Assembly: GCF_000170895.1 (NCBI RefSeq)
Contig: NZ_ABCS01000040.1
Span: 18,269-82,268 of the forward strand
Direction: 5' to 3'
Origin: Plesiocystis pacifica SIR-1
GTDB taxonomy: Bacteria; Myxococcota_A; Polyangia; Nannocystales; Nannocystaceae
DNA length: 64,000 nt
In this document: in pieces, positions 6,315-16,600 of the stretch
Layout: the number at the start of each line of letters is the position of its first letter
Numbering within the stretch: the first letter of the stretch is position 1
Program-made: the position numbers and the translations under genes
The notes under the pieces: generated by a model
Database searches by the model: none
Told to the model about the DNA's origin: nothing
The model's input: the letters and a program-made list of their open reading frames with translations, nothing else

Positions 6315-9092
6315 ATGTCACAACTCAACTACATGGCGCTGACTGGGGTCGGCCGTTGGGACCGGGCGCTGAAGGACGTCGGCGCGCAGCTCAAACCCTA
6401 CGACAACTACCTCTGGACAGCGATATCCGCTGTGAAGCGTCACAAGCCAGCGCTTGCTTGGCGAACACCAAACAAGGAAGAGGAGACCCTGCTCAACGAG
6501 CGCCTCCGGGCCCGGCTCGAACGTCGCAATCGCCAGGCTCGGCAGGCCGAACGACGCCGCGATCGGCACCAGCACGCCACGCCAACTGGGGTCTGGGTGA
6601 TCCTCGAGCCGCCGCCCTGGCGTGAGGACGAACCTGAGCAGACTTTTGACGACTTCCTACGCGCCCGCGAGGTCTATCAGCGCCCCGGCACCGATCAGCG
6701 CGCGAGCCTCGAGAAGCGAGGCTGGGACGTCGAAGCTCGGGCGCTGCTCCTCGACCGGTTCCCTTCGGTCCTCGAGCCTGAGCAGGGTAGTGAACACCTG
6801 GCCCCGACGTCTGCCCATCCCCACGGGGCCCTGCTGTGGCTCCGTCCCGACATCTACAATCTGACCCGTCAGCAGTGGGCGATGCGCGCCCTCGACAACG
6901 CCCCGTCGCGGCCCCTCGCGCCGCTGATCAAGCTGCTGACCACGCAGGCGAGTTGGCCTCGATTCGAGGCGCACGCGCTGTCTGAACAAGACTGGGTGTT
7001 CCTGCGCCCAGCGACTCCTGGCAGCGCGCTCCGCGATGGCACTGACGAGCAGCGTCGCTTCGTGGAGATCGCCATGGGTACGCCCGACTTCGCGCTCCTG
7101 GAGGGCCCGCCCGGGTCCGGCAAAACCACCGCGATCTGCGAGCTCATCGTCCAACTCGCCCGCGAGAACAAGCGCGTGCTGTTGGTCGCTTCGACCAACG
7201 TCGCCGTCGACAACGTGCTCGAGCGCCTCATCGCCTGGGAAGAGCAGCTACCCGAAGAAGACCGCTTCGTGCTCCCGGTCCGTATCGGCGACAGCGGTCG
7301 GATCAGCAGCGACGCGCTCGAGCCCTTCTTGCACGAGAACATCGAGCGGACCGTGCGTGACGACATCCTCGATTTCCTCGAGTCCGGCCGGGGCAGCGAG
7401 GTGGGCGCCCAGGCTCGCTCAATGCTCGACGAACGCCTACGTCGTACACCAAAGAAAGAGCGCTCTGAGCTCATCTCACGCCTGGTGGCCGAGTCCGTCA
7501 ACCTCGTCTGCGGGACGCCGATCGGCGTCCTCCAACACCCCGAAATCAAGGACTACCACAGCGCTGACCGCCATCACCCGCGTCCAAGGGAGCTCTTCGA
7601 CGTGTTGATCGTCGACGAGGCCAGCAAGACCACCTTCACCGAGTTCCTGGTCCCGGCGATCTACGCCAGGAAATGGGTGATCGTCGGCGACATCAAGCAG
7701 CTCTCCCCCTACGTCGAGAGCGAAGACATCAGCCAGAACCTGCGCAGGGCCCTGCAGGACATCGACGGTGAGGCTCAAGCCCAAGCGGCGGCCAGGGCCT
7801 ATCAAGCCACCCCGCGAGGACAAATCGTCCGCAGCCTGATCGCTTGTGACGACGACCAAGCTCGGCTCCTACAGATTGAAGCCAGGGCTAAGGGAACGCC
7901 CTATGTCGATCTCGACCGCTGCGAGACGCGGATGGTCGCCGGTGTGCCCGGGGTCGTCCCAGGCCTCCTCTACGCAAACCTCATCTTCGGGGCCCCGGAT
8001 ACCCTCGCACAGTTCGAGCATCGTCTGCCCGAGGATCTCGACCTGGTCGAAGGGCCCCTCCCCTCGCTTCATGATCTCCAGAGGGCGCGAGCTCATGCTC
8101 GCGGTGAGACCCGAGAGCAGGCCGGCGACTGGGCTCACGAGTACGGGTGGCGTCTGGTTCGAAGCTACGAGCTGCGCCACAACCACTCCGAGCGGGCGCC
8201 GATCAAGAAGCAGCTCGACGAGTTGATGCCGGCCTCGTTGACCGAGGAAGCTTCGAAGAAGCTCTCTCGCCATGCTGAGAACATTCGTCGCGTCGCGCTC
8301 CCCTCGATTCTGGAGCTGCTCCAGATAGGCTTCGAGAGGCTCCCGGGCTGGGATCGTGGCGTCACCTTGAACCACGGCCTACCGGATGAGGCGCTCAGCC
8401 AACGCCTGGTCTCGCTGAGTTTCCAGCACCGCATGCATCCGCACATCTCGGCCTTCTCCCGCCAACATTTCTACTCGGACGAGTCTACCTCCCGGTCCAC
8501 CTTGTTGCGTGACGCGAGCACGCTCGAGCGCGACTGGAGCTACTCGCGCTACACTCGACGAGCCGTATGGATCGAGGTCCCTCGACCGAGGGGAAGGCAT
8601 GGGAACCGCAACCCCGCCGAGGCCGAAGTTGTGATGCGGGAGCTCGAGGCCTTCGCCCGCTGGGCACAGCGTCAGCCCGGGCGGCGAGACGGTCCGTGGA
8701 AGGTATCGATCTTGACCTTCTATCGAGGCCAGGAGGCGATGCTCCGCGACCGCCTCCAGCGCTTCACCAAGCAGCCGGGCAATACGCGCAACTTCGCCTA
8801 TCCGCGCAAGCAGCCTCGCGTGGAGATCACCTTGTGCACGGTCGACCGCTTCCAGGGGCACGAGGCTGACCTCGTGCTGCTGTCCTTCGTCAAGGGGGGC
8901 GGCCGAAAGCATGGCTCCGTCGGCTTCCTCAACAGCCCGAACCGACTCAACGTCGCGCTCACGAGGGCCCGCTACCAGATCGCGCTGATCGGAGACCGGA
9001 ACTACTTCGCCCACTGCCGCTCGCCGCTCCTGGTCAGCCTCGCAACCTCACCCCACTACGCGACCGAGCTCGCATGGGAGGGAGACCGATGA
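6315..9092 (+). CDS. UPF1-like superfamily 1 helicase
   Basis: The protein is 925 aa. The start at 6315 follows a strong GAGGAGG about 10 bases upstream; longer readings of the frame lack this. Residues about 261-272 carry Walker A (EGPPGSGKTTA), with the STNVAVDNVLERL segment after it. Walker B is LIVDEAS near 430, and the C-terminal motifs VDRFQGHEADLVLLS and NRLNVALTRARY are near 845-885. This order is typical of UPF1/AAA_11-AAA_12 helicases that unwind DNA or RNA 5'-3'. A long charged insert lies between the two RecA domains. It is the first gene of a four-gene operon; the next gene overlaps it by ATGA. A defence role is inferred from its PLD and CARF-activator partners. Confidence 0.9.
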   Translation: MSQLNYMALTGVGRWDRALKDVGAQLKPYDNYLWTAISAVKRHKPALAWRTPNKEEETLLNERLRARLERRNRQARQAERRRDRHQHATPTGVWVILEPPPWREDEPEQTFDDFLRAREVYQRPGTDQRASLEKRGWDVEARALLLDRFPSVLEPEQGSEHLAPTSAHPHGALLWLRPDIYNLTRQQWAMRALDNAPSRPLAPLIKLLTTQASWPRFEAHALSEQDWVFLRPATPGSALRDGTDEQRRFVEIAMGTPDFALLEGPPGSGKTTAICELIVQLARENKRVLLVASTNVAVDNVLERLIAWEEQLPEEDRFVLPVRIGDSGRISSDALEPFLHENIERTVRDDILDFLESGRGSEVGAQARSMLDERLRRTPKKERSELISRLVAESVNLVCGTPIGVLQHPEIKDYHSADRHHPRPRELFDVLIVDEASKTTFTEFLVPAIYARKWVIVGDIKQLSPYVESEDISQNLRRALQDIDGEAQAQAAARAYQATPRGQIVRSLIACDDDQARLLQIEARAKGTPYVDLDRCETRMVAGVPGVVPGLLYANLIFGAPDTLAQFEHRLPEDLDLVEGPLPSLHDLQRARAHARGETREQAGDWAHEYGWRLVRSYELRHNHSERAPIKKQLDELMPASLTEEASKKLSRHAENIRRVALPSILELLQIGFERLPGWDRGVTLNHGLPDEALSQRLVSLSFQHRMHPHISAFSRQHFYSDESTSRSTLLRDASTLERDWSYSRYTRRAVWIEVPRPRGRHGNRNPAEAEVVMRELEAFARWAQRQPGRRDGPWKVSILTFYRGQEAMLRDRLQRFTKQPGNTRNFAYPRKQPRVEITLCTVDRFQGHEADLVLLSFVKGGGRKHGSVGFLNSPNRLNVALTRARYQIALIGDRNYFAHCRSPLLVSLATSPHYATELAWEGDR

Positions 9093-10273
9093 TCCGCTTG
9101 CACCGAAACGTCGTCATCTCGGCCTTTGATCTCGAGGGGGTTATCGCTCGCTCGCAGGAGCGGCCTGAACTCCTCGCCGTCGCGCGCCTGGCCTACGATC
9201 ACCCCCGAGGTTTGACCGCGGACATCCTCGCCGGTGAGCTCATCGGCGGCCAGTCCATCCTCTGCCGCCGGATCATTGACCGATGCGTAAGCCTCCAAGT
9301 GCTCGAGCGCCAGCGTGTTGGCGCCCCCGCCCGGCTCACGGAGCTCGGCCGCGCAATGCTCGAGCGCGGTCAGATCTGGATCCCCGAGCGAGGCACCTGG
9401 CGCGTCTACTTCGCCGAGGACCCGCTCCTCGATGTCCCCCTCGTCCACGTCGAGCCTTGCTGGACTCCGAAGGCCAACGCGGCTCGGAGTGAAGTCTATC
9501 GCCAAAAGAAGCAGGGAGGGCGCCCCGCTCGCGCCCAAGCTCGCCCCGCGTTGTTGCGCAACTTTGAGTACGACACGCTGTGCTCGTCGCTCGTCGATGG
9601 TTCGACCTTCCAACTGCTCGAGCTGAGCAAGCACGGCGCTTATGGCCAACCGTCGACACTTCACCTCGGAGTAGGCTTTCCCGCCGACGGTCACCCGCGA
9701 GTGACGCTCAGCGGGGAGCTCGAGGCGCCGCCGCGACCCCCCAAGGTTGCGTGTCGACCGATCGCGCTCGACCGTGTCCTCGAACTCCCCAGTGCGCTCG
9801 CGGCCTGGCGCTACGAGGACCTTTGGACAGAGCTCGTCAGCTTCGCCCGTGACATCGAGCTGGAGACCCTCGCCGCGGCCTGTGAGCGGGCCAAGCGACC
9901 GGTGCTCCCGGTCACTCTGGAGCAGACCTCCGCGAGCGAGCGCCGAAGCATGCGTACGCGAGTCGAGGTCCCCCCGCTCGAGTTCGCCCGGGCCGGATGC
10001 TTCGAGGCGAATCACCTCGATCGCGTCGAGCTGATCCCTCAGTCCACCGAGGACGCCGACCGGTGGGCGCGATGGCTTCAGTGGGACTCCCTCGATGGTT
10101 ATCGAGTGCCGGCCCAGCTCGAGCGATCTGCGGCCACGATCCGCGAGCGCTTCCCCTTGTTTCAGGTGAGCTCCGCGACACCACATGAGCTCCTCGCGCG
10201 AGCGAAGAGCGACCCGACCGCACCTTCGTCCCGCTACCTCTTGACCACGGCCGACCTCGGCCTCTGGAGTTGA
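9089..10273 (+). CDS. Unknown protein with N-terminal winged-helix-like segment
   Basis: The product is 394 aa. The ATG at 9089 overlaps the stop of the helicase gene (ATGA), which fixes the start. Residues about 25-100 (LLAVARLAYDHPRGLTADIL ... RRIIDRCVSLQVLERQRVGA) resemble a winged-helix domain with a beta-wing, as in subunits that bind nucleic acid or bridge proteins. The rest has no motif I recognise. It lies between a helicase and a PLD nuclease with no space between genes, so it is probably an adaptor or specificity subunit of that complex. This is inference from position. Confidence 0.75.
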   Translation: MIRLHRNVVISAFDLEGVIARSQERPELLAVARLAYDHPRGLTADILAGELIGGQSILCRRIIDRCVSLQVLERQRVGAPARLTELGRAMLERGQIWIPERGTWRVYFAEDPLLDVPLVHVEPCWTPKANAARSEVYRQKKQGGRPARAQARPALLRNFEYDTLCSSLVDGSTFQLLELSKHGAYGQPSTLHLGVGFPADGHPRVTLSGELEAPPRPPKVACRPIALDRVLELPSALAAWRYEDLWTELVSFARDIELETLAAACERAKRPVLPVTLEQTSASERRSMRTRVEVPPLEFARAGCFEANHLDRVELIPQSTEDADRWARWLQWDSLDGYRVPAQLERSAATIRERFPLFQVSSATPHELLARAKSDPTAPSSRYLLTTADLGLWS

Positions 10274-10275
10274 TC

Positions 10276-11790
10276 ATGGAGACCTCGAAGAAAAAGACCA
10301 TCGCCATCTCCGTTGACGAGGCACTCCCTCCATGCTGGATCCGGCGGGGTCCGACCGAGCACGAACAGCGAGAGACGATCAGCGCGAGCCTGCTCAGCGC
10401 AGGACCCAAGGCGACCCTGCGCGGTGCCATGGTCCGCGCTGTCGAGGGCGCCCAGGAGACTGTCCTGGTCGCCTCGTTCTTGTTCTCGGACCGCGAGCTG
10501 TGTCAGGCCCTCCTCGGAGCTCACGAGCGCGGCGTCCGTATCTACCTGCTGACCGCGTCCGAGACCCGGCTTCGCAACACCGACGACGAGTCATTTACCC
10601 AAGCCCGAGTGCGGGAGCACGAGCAGCTCCTCAATCGACTCGCGGGCAAGGTCGAGCTTCGCTCGGCGGGTTGCTTTCATGCCAAGTTTGTCGTCGTTGA
10701 TCACCAGTCGAAGGCTCGCGGCTGGCTCTCGACAGCCAACCTGAACCCCGCGCTGCTCGAATCCCGAGAGCTCGGCGTCTCGCTCGGCGAGCGCGACGCA
10801 CGACAGGTCGCCGCATGGTTCTCGTGGGCTTTTTGGACCTGCGCCGAGCACGAACTAACGGGCGAAAAGGGGCGGCTACGCAGCATCGAGGCGCCCCCAG
10901 CAAAGCCAGCCGAGCCCTCGCTCGGACCCGTCTTGGTGACGACGCCGAAGCATCAGGCCCTGCGGGGTAAGCTCTTGGACTGGATCCAGACCAGTAAGCG
11001 CGAGCTGTGGGTCTCGAGCTACAGCATCGAGGGCGATCACGAGGTCGTTCGCGCGCTCGTCGAGCGAGCCCGCGCTGGCGTACCCGTGACCGTGCTGACG
11101 CGTCCACGTCCCGCGGTCAGTGCGGCCGTCACCGCGCTTCGTACCGCAGGCGCAGAGGTCTACGCCCACGACAAGCTCCACGCAAAGGCCCTTCTTTGCG
11201 ATCATGGCGCCATCGTCATGACGGCCAACCTCGACACGCACAGCCTCGATCACAGCTTCGAGGTTGGCCTCGAGCTCGATGCGCCCACACGGACTGCGCT
11301 GGCCAAGACCCTCCGTCGCTGGGCGGAGAGCTTCCCTTGGCGCTTCGAGCTTGGAGCTGCCCGAGCCGACAACATCGGCGAGATCTGGCTCGCTGAGCTC
11401 CGACGCAAGGATGGCAAGCATGAGGTCGTGGCCGAAGAGACCGTCGTGCTCGGTGAGGTTACCGCTCGCGATGCCCTCGATCTCGACGACGCGCCCGACC
11501 CCGAGTTCACCCGCCCTCCGGAGAAGCAGCGCCTCCCCGCGAACATCCGCTACGAGTGGACAGTCCGCGCGCCGCGTCTGCCAAAGCGAGCCAAGGTGCT
11601 CAAACGCAAGGAAGTGCGCGAGGTGCCCGGCAAGCGCGGCTCCATGCGCACCCAAGAGGTCGAGGTCGACTACGAGCCACCAGCTTATCAGCAGGGCAAC
11701 AAGCGCTACGTCGTGCTCGAATCAGGGGCCCCCGCCAAGGCCGCGCGTGAGCTCGCCGTCGAACTCGACGCCAAGGTGGTTGTGCGATGA
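10276..11790 (+). CDS. PLD-superfamily protein with two HKD motifs (probable nuclease)
   Basis: The protein is 504 aa. The ATG at 10276 follows the upstream stop by two bases; an in-frame TTG at 10270 is an alternative. Two HKD sites are present: HAKFVVVD with the following STANLN (about 135-157) and HAKALLCD with TANLD (about 302-320). Paired HKD sites make one active centre that cleaves phosphodiesters; in bacterial defence operons with helicases such proteins usually act as nucleases. The C-terminal 100 residues are basic (LPKRAKVLKRKEVREVPG) and may bind nucleic acid. The downstream CARF-activator gene overlaps by ATGA. Lipid hydrolysis is possible but unlikely, as no signal peptide is seen. 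Confidence 0.88.
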   Translation: METSKKKTIAISVDEALPPCWIRRGPTEHEQRETISASLLSAGPKATLRGAMVRAVEGAQETVLVASFLFSDRELCQALLGAHERGVRIYLLTASETRLRNTDDESFTQARVREHEQLLNRLAGKVELRSAGCFHAKFVVVDHQSKARGWLSTANLNPALLESRELGVSLGERDARQVAAWFSWAFWTCAEHELTGEKGRLRSIEAPPAKPAEPSLGPVLVTTPKHQALRGKLLDWIQTSKRELWVSSYSIEGDHEVVRALVERARAGVPVTVLTRPRPAVSAAVTALRTAGAEVYAHDKLHAKALLCDHGAIVMTANLDTHSLDHSFEVGLELDAPTRTALAKTLRRWAESFPWRFELGAARADNIGEIWLAELRRKDGKHEVVAEETVVLGEVTARDALDLDDAPDPEFTRPPEKQRLPANIRYEWTVRAPRLPKRAKVLKRKEVREVPGKRGSMRTQEVEVDYEPPAYQQGNKRYVVLESGAPAKAARELAVELDAKVVVR

Positions 11791-13373
11791 GTCGAGGCGG
11801 TTCACCCGTCATCCTGGTCAGCTGGGTGAGCATCGGCGGCGGCGCGGGCCCGTTGCTCACCGCGATGACGGACTCCCAGAGCCCCTTCAAGGGGCGCGTC
11901 GAGCACATATATCTGTGCACCCACGCTGTTCGAGCGAACACTCGCGAACGCGAAGCCCTCGAGCAGACTCGTGAGGGCTTGCGCGAACACCCCGTCGCGC
12001 GAGCCGCGAAGCTGAAGGTGTGTCGCTGGAAGGCCAAGGCCTCTCCGATCGAGCACGAGCCCATCCGTCGCTTCGCCGAGCGAACGCTGCTCGACATTCG
12101 CCGCCAGCATCCGAGCGCACACATCGTCATTCACCTGTCCCCGGGGACGCCGGCGATGCACGCGATCTGGCTGCTCCTCGGTAGCACGGGGTTCATCGAC
12201 GGGCCGCTCAGCCTGATCCAGACCGCAGACAAACGCGGCCGAGAGGCGGGTAACCGCGCGGTCCAACTGGTCGAGCTCAACGTCGAGTCATGGCTGCAGC
12301 GCTACCGAACGATGCGCCTATCTCGCGCTGACGACATCGACGACGGTCAGCTCTTCGACCCCACGCGGGTTCGCAGCGAGGCGATGCGCGACGTGATCGC
12401 TAAGCTCGAGCGGTGGGCGACCTCCCCGGCCCCCGTGCTCCTGCTCGGCGAGCGAGGCTCCGGCAAGACCAGCCTGGCGGCGTGGCTACGCGCGCGGAGC
12501 CCCTTCTCCAACCCGGACCTCGATCCATGGCCGGTGGTCGTCTGCGGCCAGTTTCAGGCCAACCCTCAGCTCGCGCAGTCCAAGCTGTTCGGTCACGTAC
12601 AGGGGGCCTTCACGGGCGCGGCCGAGAACCGCGAAGGTCTGCTCGACGCTGTCGATGGCGACAGTTTGTTCCTCGATGAGATCGCTGACATCGACAGGGC
12701 CACGCAGCGGAGTTTGATGGCAGCCGTCGAAGGCCGAGGTTTCTATCGGCTCGGAGACACCGAGCTCCGCTACTCGAACTTCCGGCTGATCTCGGCGACC
12801 AATCGCTCGCTTCAGCGACTGCGGCAGGACAGGATCCTCGATGACGATTTCCTCGACCGCGTCGCGGTGTTCGTGCTGCGGATCCCACCGCTGCGCGAGT
12901 GTCGGGAGGACCTGCCCGACTCCTGGATGCAGGTCCTGGCGCGGATATCCTCACGGGTCGGCGCCTCGCTGACGGAGCTCGAGGAGCTCGGCCGGAACCC
13001 CAAGATCCTCGCGCTGCTTGAGCGCCACCGGCTCCCCGGCAACTTCCGAGACCTCGAGCGGGCCGCTCACCATCTCCTGGTCGCGCGAGCTGCGGGCGCG
13101 AAGAGCTCCAAGCTGGTCGACACGGTCCGAGAGGGGCTCGACACGCGCATGATCGCAACCGATGCGGTTGGACACATCGGCGCAGGGGAGCTCCGTGGCG
13201 AGCTCCCGCTCGACGAGGGGGACTACACCCGGCGAGTGAACGCGTACAAGCTGCGCTGGCTGCGGGCTGCGCTGGCCCATGCCGGGGGGAACAAGGCCAA
13301 CGCCGCGAAGGCGCTCGGTATGAAGGAGTCGACCTACAAGGCTCAACTGACGAAGCTGAGCGAGACCGAGTGA
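11787..13373 (+). CDS. CARF-like sensor fused to sigma-54-activating AAA+ and Fis-type HTH (RtcR-like)
   Basis: The product is 528 aa. Residues 1-170 form a Rossmann-like N-terminal domain with SPGTPAM (118-124), matching the SxGTxxM loop of CARF domains that bind oligonucleotide ligands. A sigma-54 activator AAA+ domain follows: Walker A GERGSGKTS (221-229), GAFTGA (273-278) for sigma-54 contact, Walker B SLFLDEIAD (293-301). The C-terminus (about 500-527, NKANAAKALGMKESTYKAQL) is a Fis-type HTH. This is the layout of RtcR, which switches on an RNA-repair operon after binding an RNA-derived ligand. Here it is the last gene of a helicase/PLD operon that has a sigma-54-type promoter in front, so it probably senses an infection-generated nucleotide and induces its own operon. 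The ligand is unknown; no CRISPR cyclase is in the window. Confidence 0.9.
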   Translation: MSRGGSPVILVSWVSIGGGAGPLLTAMTDSQSPFKGRVEHIYLCTHAVRANTREREALEQTREGLREHPVARAAKLKVCRWKAKASPIEHEPIRRFAERTLLDIRRQHPSAHIVIHLSPGTPAMHAIWLLLGSTGFIDGPLSLIQTADKRGREAGNRAVQLVELNVESWLQRYRTMRLSRADDIDDGQLFDPTRVRSEAMRDVIAKLERWATSPAPVLLLGERGSGKTSLAAWLRARSPFSNPDLDPWPVVVCGQFQANPQLAQSKLFGHVQGAFTGAAENREGLLDAVDGDSLFLDEIADIDRATQRSLMAAVEGRGFYRLGDTELRYSNFRLISATNRSLQRLRQDRILDDDFLDRVAVFVLRIPPLRECREDLPDSWMQVLARISSRVGASLTELEELGRNPKILALLERHRLPGNFRDLERAAHHLLVARAAGAKSSKLVDTVREGLDTRMIATDAVGHIGAGELRGELPLDEGDYTRRVNAYKLRWLRAALAHAGGNKANAAKALGMKESTYKAQLTKLSETE

Positions 13374-13426
13374 CTCCAACCGACAGGAAGTCAGCGCTCG
13401 GCTGGAGCGAGTGCTCATCCATGTTC

Positions 13427-13456
13427 TTGACATGTCAGGAGCGAGTGCCTGACATG
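13427..13456. promoter_or_regulatory. Candidate promoter/operator of the DruA-DptF-like operon
   Basis: CATGTCAGG (13431-13439) and CCTGACATG (13448-13456) form a perfect inverted repeat with an 8-base spacer. TTGACA at 13427-13432 is followed after 17 bases by TGACAT, a possible -35/-10 pair overlapping the dyad. A repressor bound here would block transcription. The distance to the start codon at 13618 is about 160 bases. Confidence 0.4.
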
Positions 13457-13617
13457 GTGTTCAGGTCTTCATCGTGTCAAGTAGCCTTGTGTAGTCCACC
13501 AAGGCGCGAGTACCCTCACCGCCCGACTTGAGGATCAGGCCGCTAACAAGGATTCTGGGGGTCCCGCTCAGCAGGCCGCGGATCACCAAGAGTTCGATCA
13601 CGCAAGGGTGCAGCCAG

Positions 13618-16600
13618 ATGGTGGCACAGACCGTCCGCTACAGCCCCAAAATCAAGAAGGCAGCCTACACGAAGCTCACAGGGATGGTCCGAGCTGCGGA
13701 CGGGCCCCTCCAACTACAAGCGTCGTTGATTGACTTCGCGGAGGGTGCTCGCTCGAAGCGTCAACGCGCCGCCGCCTTGGTCCTCGCTGATCTTGTCCGA
13801 CAGGGATGGGACGTCCACGTACGCGACAAAGAGATCTGGTCCTCGTCAATCGGAGGAGCCACACGCAGCGGTGAGCGGGCCGAGGAGGCGAAGGCTCGAG
13901 TCCAGGAGACGCTGAAGGCTTTCCGGGCCGTTCAACTCTCCGAGGCTTCGGTCAATAAGTTTCTGCGAGGGATGGAGCGGCCCCGTGTCTTTGAAGGTCG
14001 CACGGTCTCGGTCCTCAACCTGGTTGATGACGGTCACGATCTTGCTCTGACGCTGGCGGACGTCTCTCGTGTGCCGCCCTCCGATCGCCCGACCGCACTC
14101 CGCGAAGTCATCCATCCGATCATCCAGGTCGCCACGCCGGACGATCGGTGCGAGCACACTGGGCTCTCCCTCTACGATGTGTGGCGGTACTTCCGCCACA
14201 CATGGTCCCTCGAGTACCGAACCACGCCGGGCCGCTCGTTGGCGTTCCTCGTCCGCAACGCCGCCCGACCCATGGCCCCAGTGATCGGGATCGCGTCCAT
14301 CGCCAACGCGGCGCTGCAACTCAAGGTCCGTGACGATTGGATCGGTTGGTCGACTCATGGAGTCCTAAGCACGCTCAGCGCGGAACCAGAGCGCTGGCCA
14401 CAGCTTCGACGCGCCATGAACCGGACCTTAGGGCGGGCCGTGCAGCAAATACGTAGCGATGACCTGCTTGAGGAACTCCGCGACTATGAAGGCGCCGAGC
14501 TCGAAGAACGACTTCGCGTGATTGGCGCGGCCGCACGAGAGGAGCGCACCCGTCAGCTCCAGGACCGAAGCCAACGGCAGGCGCGAGGTGAAGAGGTCGA
14601 GTCCTTGCACGCGCTGCCGCTCGATGAGGATGGAAACATCGACTGGGTCACGGCCTCCGAGCGAGCGCTCTTCACACGCAAGCGAGCTGAGACCCTCGCA
14701 GATCTACTGTTCGCTCAGCGTGTGCTCGCAGGTCTTCCAACACGAGGTCGAGCTGTGGAGGGCGCCCTACAGACCAAAGATGCACGCCGCGCGCTCACCA
14801 TCGCGGCTCGAGAGATCCGAAAAGTTGGGCTCTCTAGCCGACTGCTCGACGTCAACGTCTGCGGCGCGGCCCCTCCGTATCGCGAACTCCTCGGTGGCAA
14901 GCTGGTCGCGCTCGCCATGGCGAGCGAAGAGGTCTCGGACGCATATCGCCAGCGCTATCGCGGCAGGGTGAGCGAGATCGCGTCTCAGGTCGCGGGCGCA
15001 CCTGTGAGGAGGACCCCAGAGATCTGCCTCCTAACCACTACGAGCCTCTACGGGGCCGTCTCGAGCCAGTACAACCGGCTCCGCGCGAAGCTGAACTCTT
15101 CGACGGGGGAGCCGCTGGACATCCGGTGGCGTGATCTCGGGCGAACGGAGGGGTGGGGGACGACGCACTTCTCAGAAAAGACTGTCACGTCCCTGCGCAG
15201 GCTCGTTGAAGACGTGACCGGAGGGCGCAATGTCAACAACGTGTTCGGCGAAGGTCAGTCTCCGCGGATGCGCCAAGTCCGGGAGGGCCTCGCAATCCTG
15301 GGGCTCGACGTCGAGGTCTACCTGAAGCACCGGCACGCTCGACGCGTCTACGGGCTCGAACTCGCCTCAGATGCTCGAAGTGCGCTGCTGCTCAACCGCA
15401 AAGCTGCCCCTTCGCGACCAACCTTCGATGAGATCGCAAAGTGGTGGTCTACGCGTTGGTTGAGCCGCCGGGTCAACGACGAGCGAGTGCGGGCGCGCGT
15501 CGCTGTCCAGGGGCCCGCGTCCGTGAAGCTCGAACTCACCCCGCCCGACCTCAGCCCGCAACTCGGGCTATTTGATAAACCTCCCCCCACGGCGAGCAAA
15601 CCTCTGATTCAATGGAGCGGCGTCATGAAAACGCAGAGCAAACCCGAGCTCATCCAGAGCCTGTACCGAGACCGCGGCGCCTGCGCGGACCACCACTCGG
15701 ACGAGGTCGTGCGAGTGCTGCATATCGAGACGGCGGTTGACGGCTTCGTCAAGAAGTGGGCGCGGGGGCGCGTCCTGTTCGTGACCGGGAACCCTGGTGA
15801 CGGGAAGACTCACCTCCTCAAGCACCTGTCCAAGAAGTTAAAGAGCGCCCGCGTCGACGTGTGCCTTGACGCCAACGAGCTGTCAAACGAGCGGTTGATC
15901 GAGATGATCAACAAGGCCGCCCGCAGCAGGACTCGTGGGCTGGCCTTGGCGATCAACGAGGGGATCCTCGTCCAGTTGGTCCGTGACGCAGAGGATACGC
16001 GATGGGCCGCCCCAGTCAGGCGGCAGCTCCTCTATCCCCTCGTGTATGGAGACGCGGACGATGAGCTCGAAGACGATCGCTTCCTCGTCATTGATCTAAA
16101 TCACCGCAACAACCTCGCGTCGGTGGTCGTTGAAGAGGCGATCAGGCGTCAGCTCCAGCTGTCGGGGCCGTGCGCAAGCTGTCCTGGGGCCGAGGGCTGC
16201 TCACTGCAAGCGAACGCGTCGCGTCTCGCCGGAGCTGGCCGACCGGTCGAACGAATCGCGCGGCTCCTCGCCGGCGTCGCGGACGTCGGCGTCCACGCGA
16301 CGATGCGTGAGCTGCAAGGGTTCATCGCGTTTATGCTCACCTGCGACGAGAGCTGCGCGACGAGCCCACGATCGCTCGCGCGTTATTGGGTCAACGCGTT
16401 CGATGGAGGCGATGGGCCGCTGTTTGACGCGCTCCGACGCTTCGATCCTGCGAAGATGACCCACCCACTCCTTGACGACAAGCTCTGGCGTGAGGCCGAT
16501 CGCGACGATGAATGGTCGGCGGGCCTGCCGGCCTTCGTGGGTGTAGAGGCCTCACTCGAGGACCGGCTAGAGTCCTTCGAGGAGCGCAAACGGCGAGCGT

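Noticed and set aside
11787..13373. Type III CRISPR ancillary protein
   Set aside because: The protein has a CARF-like domain, but no cas genes and no repeat-spacer array were found; AAA+/GAFTGA/Fis layout fits RtcR-type regulators.
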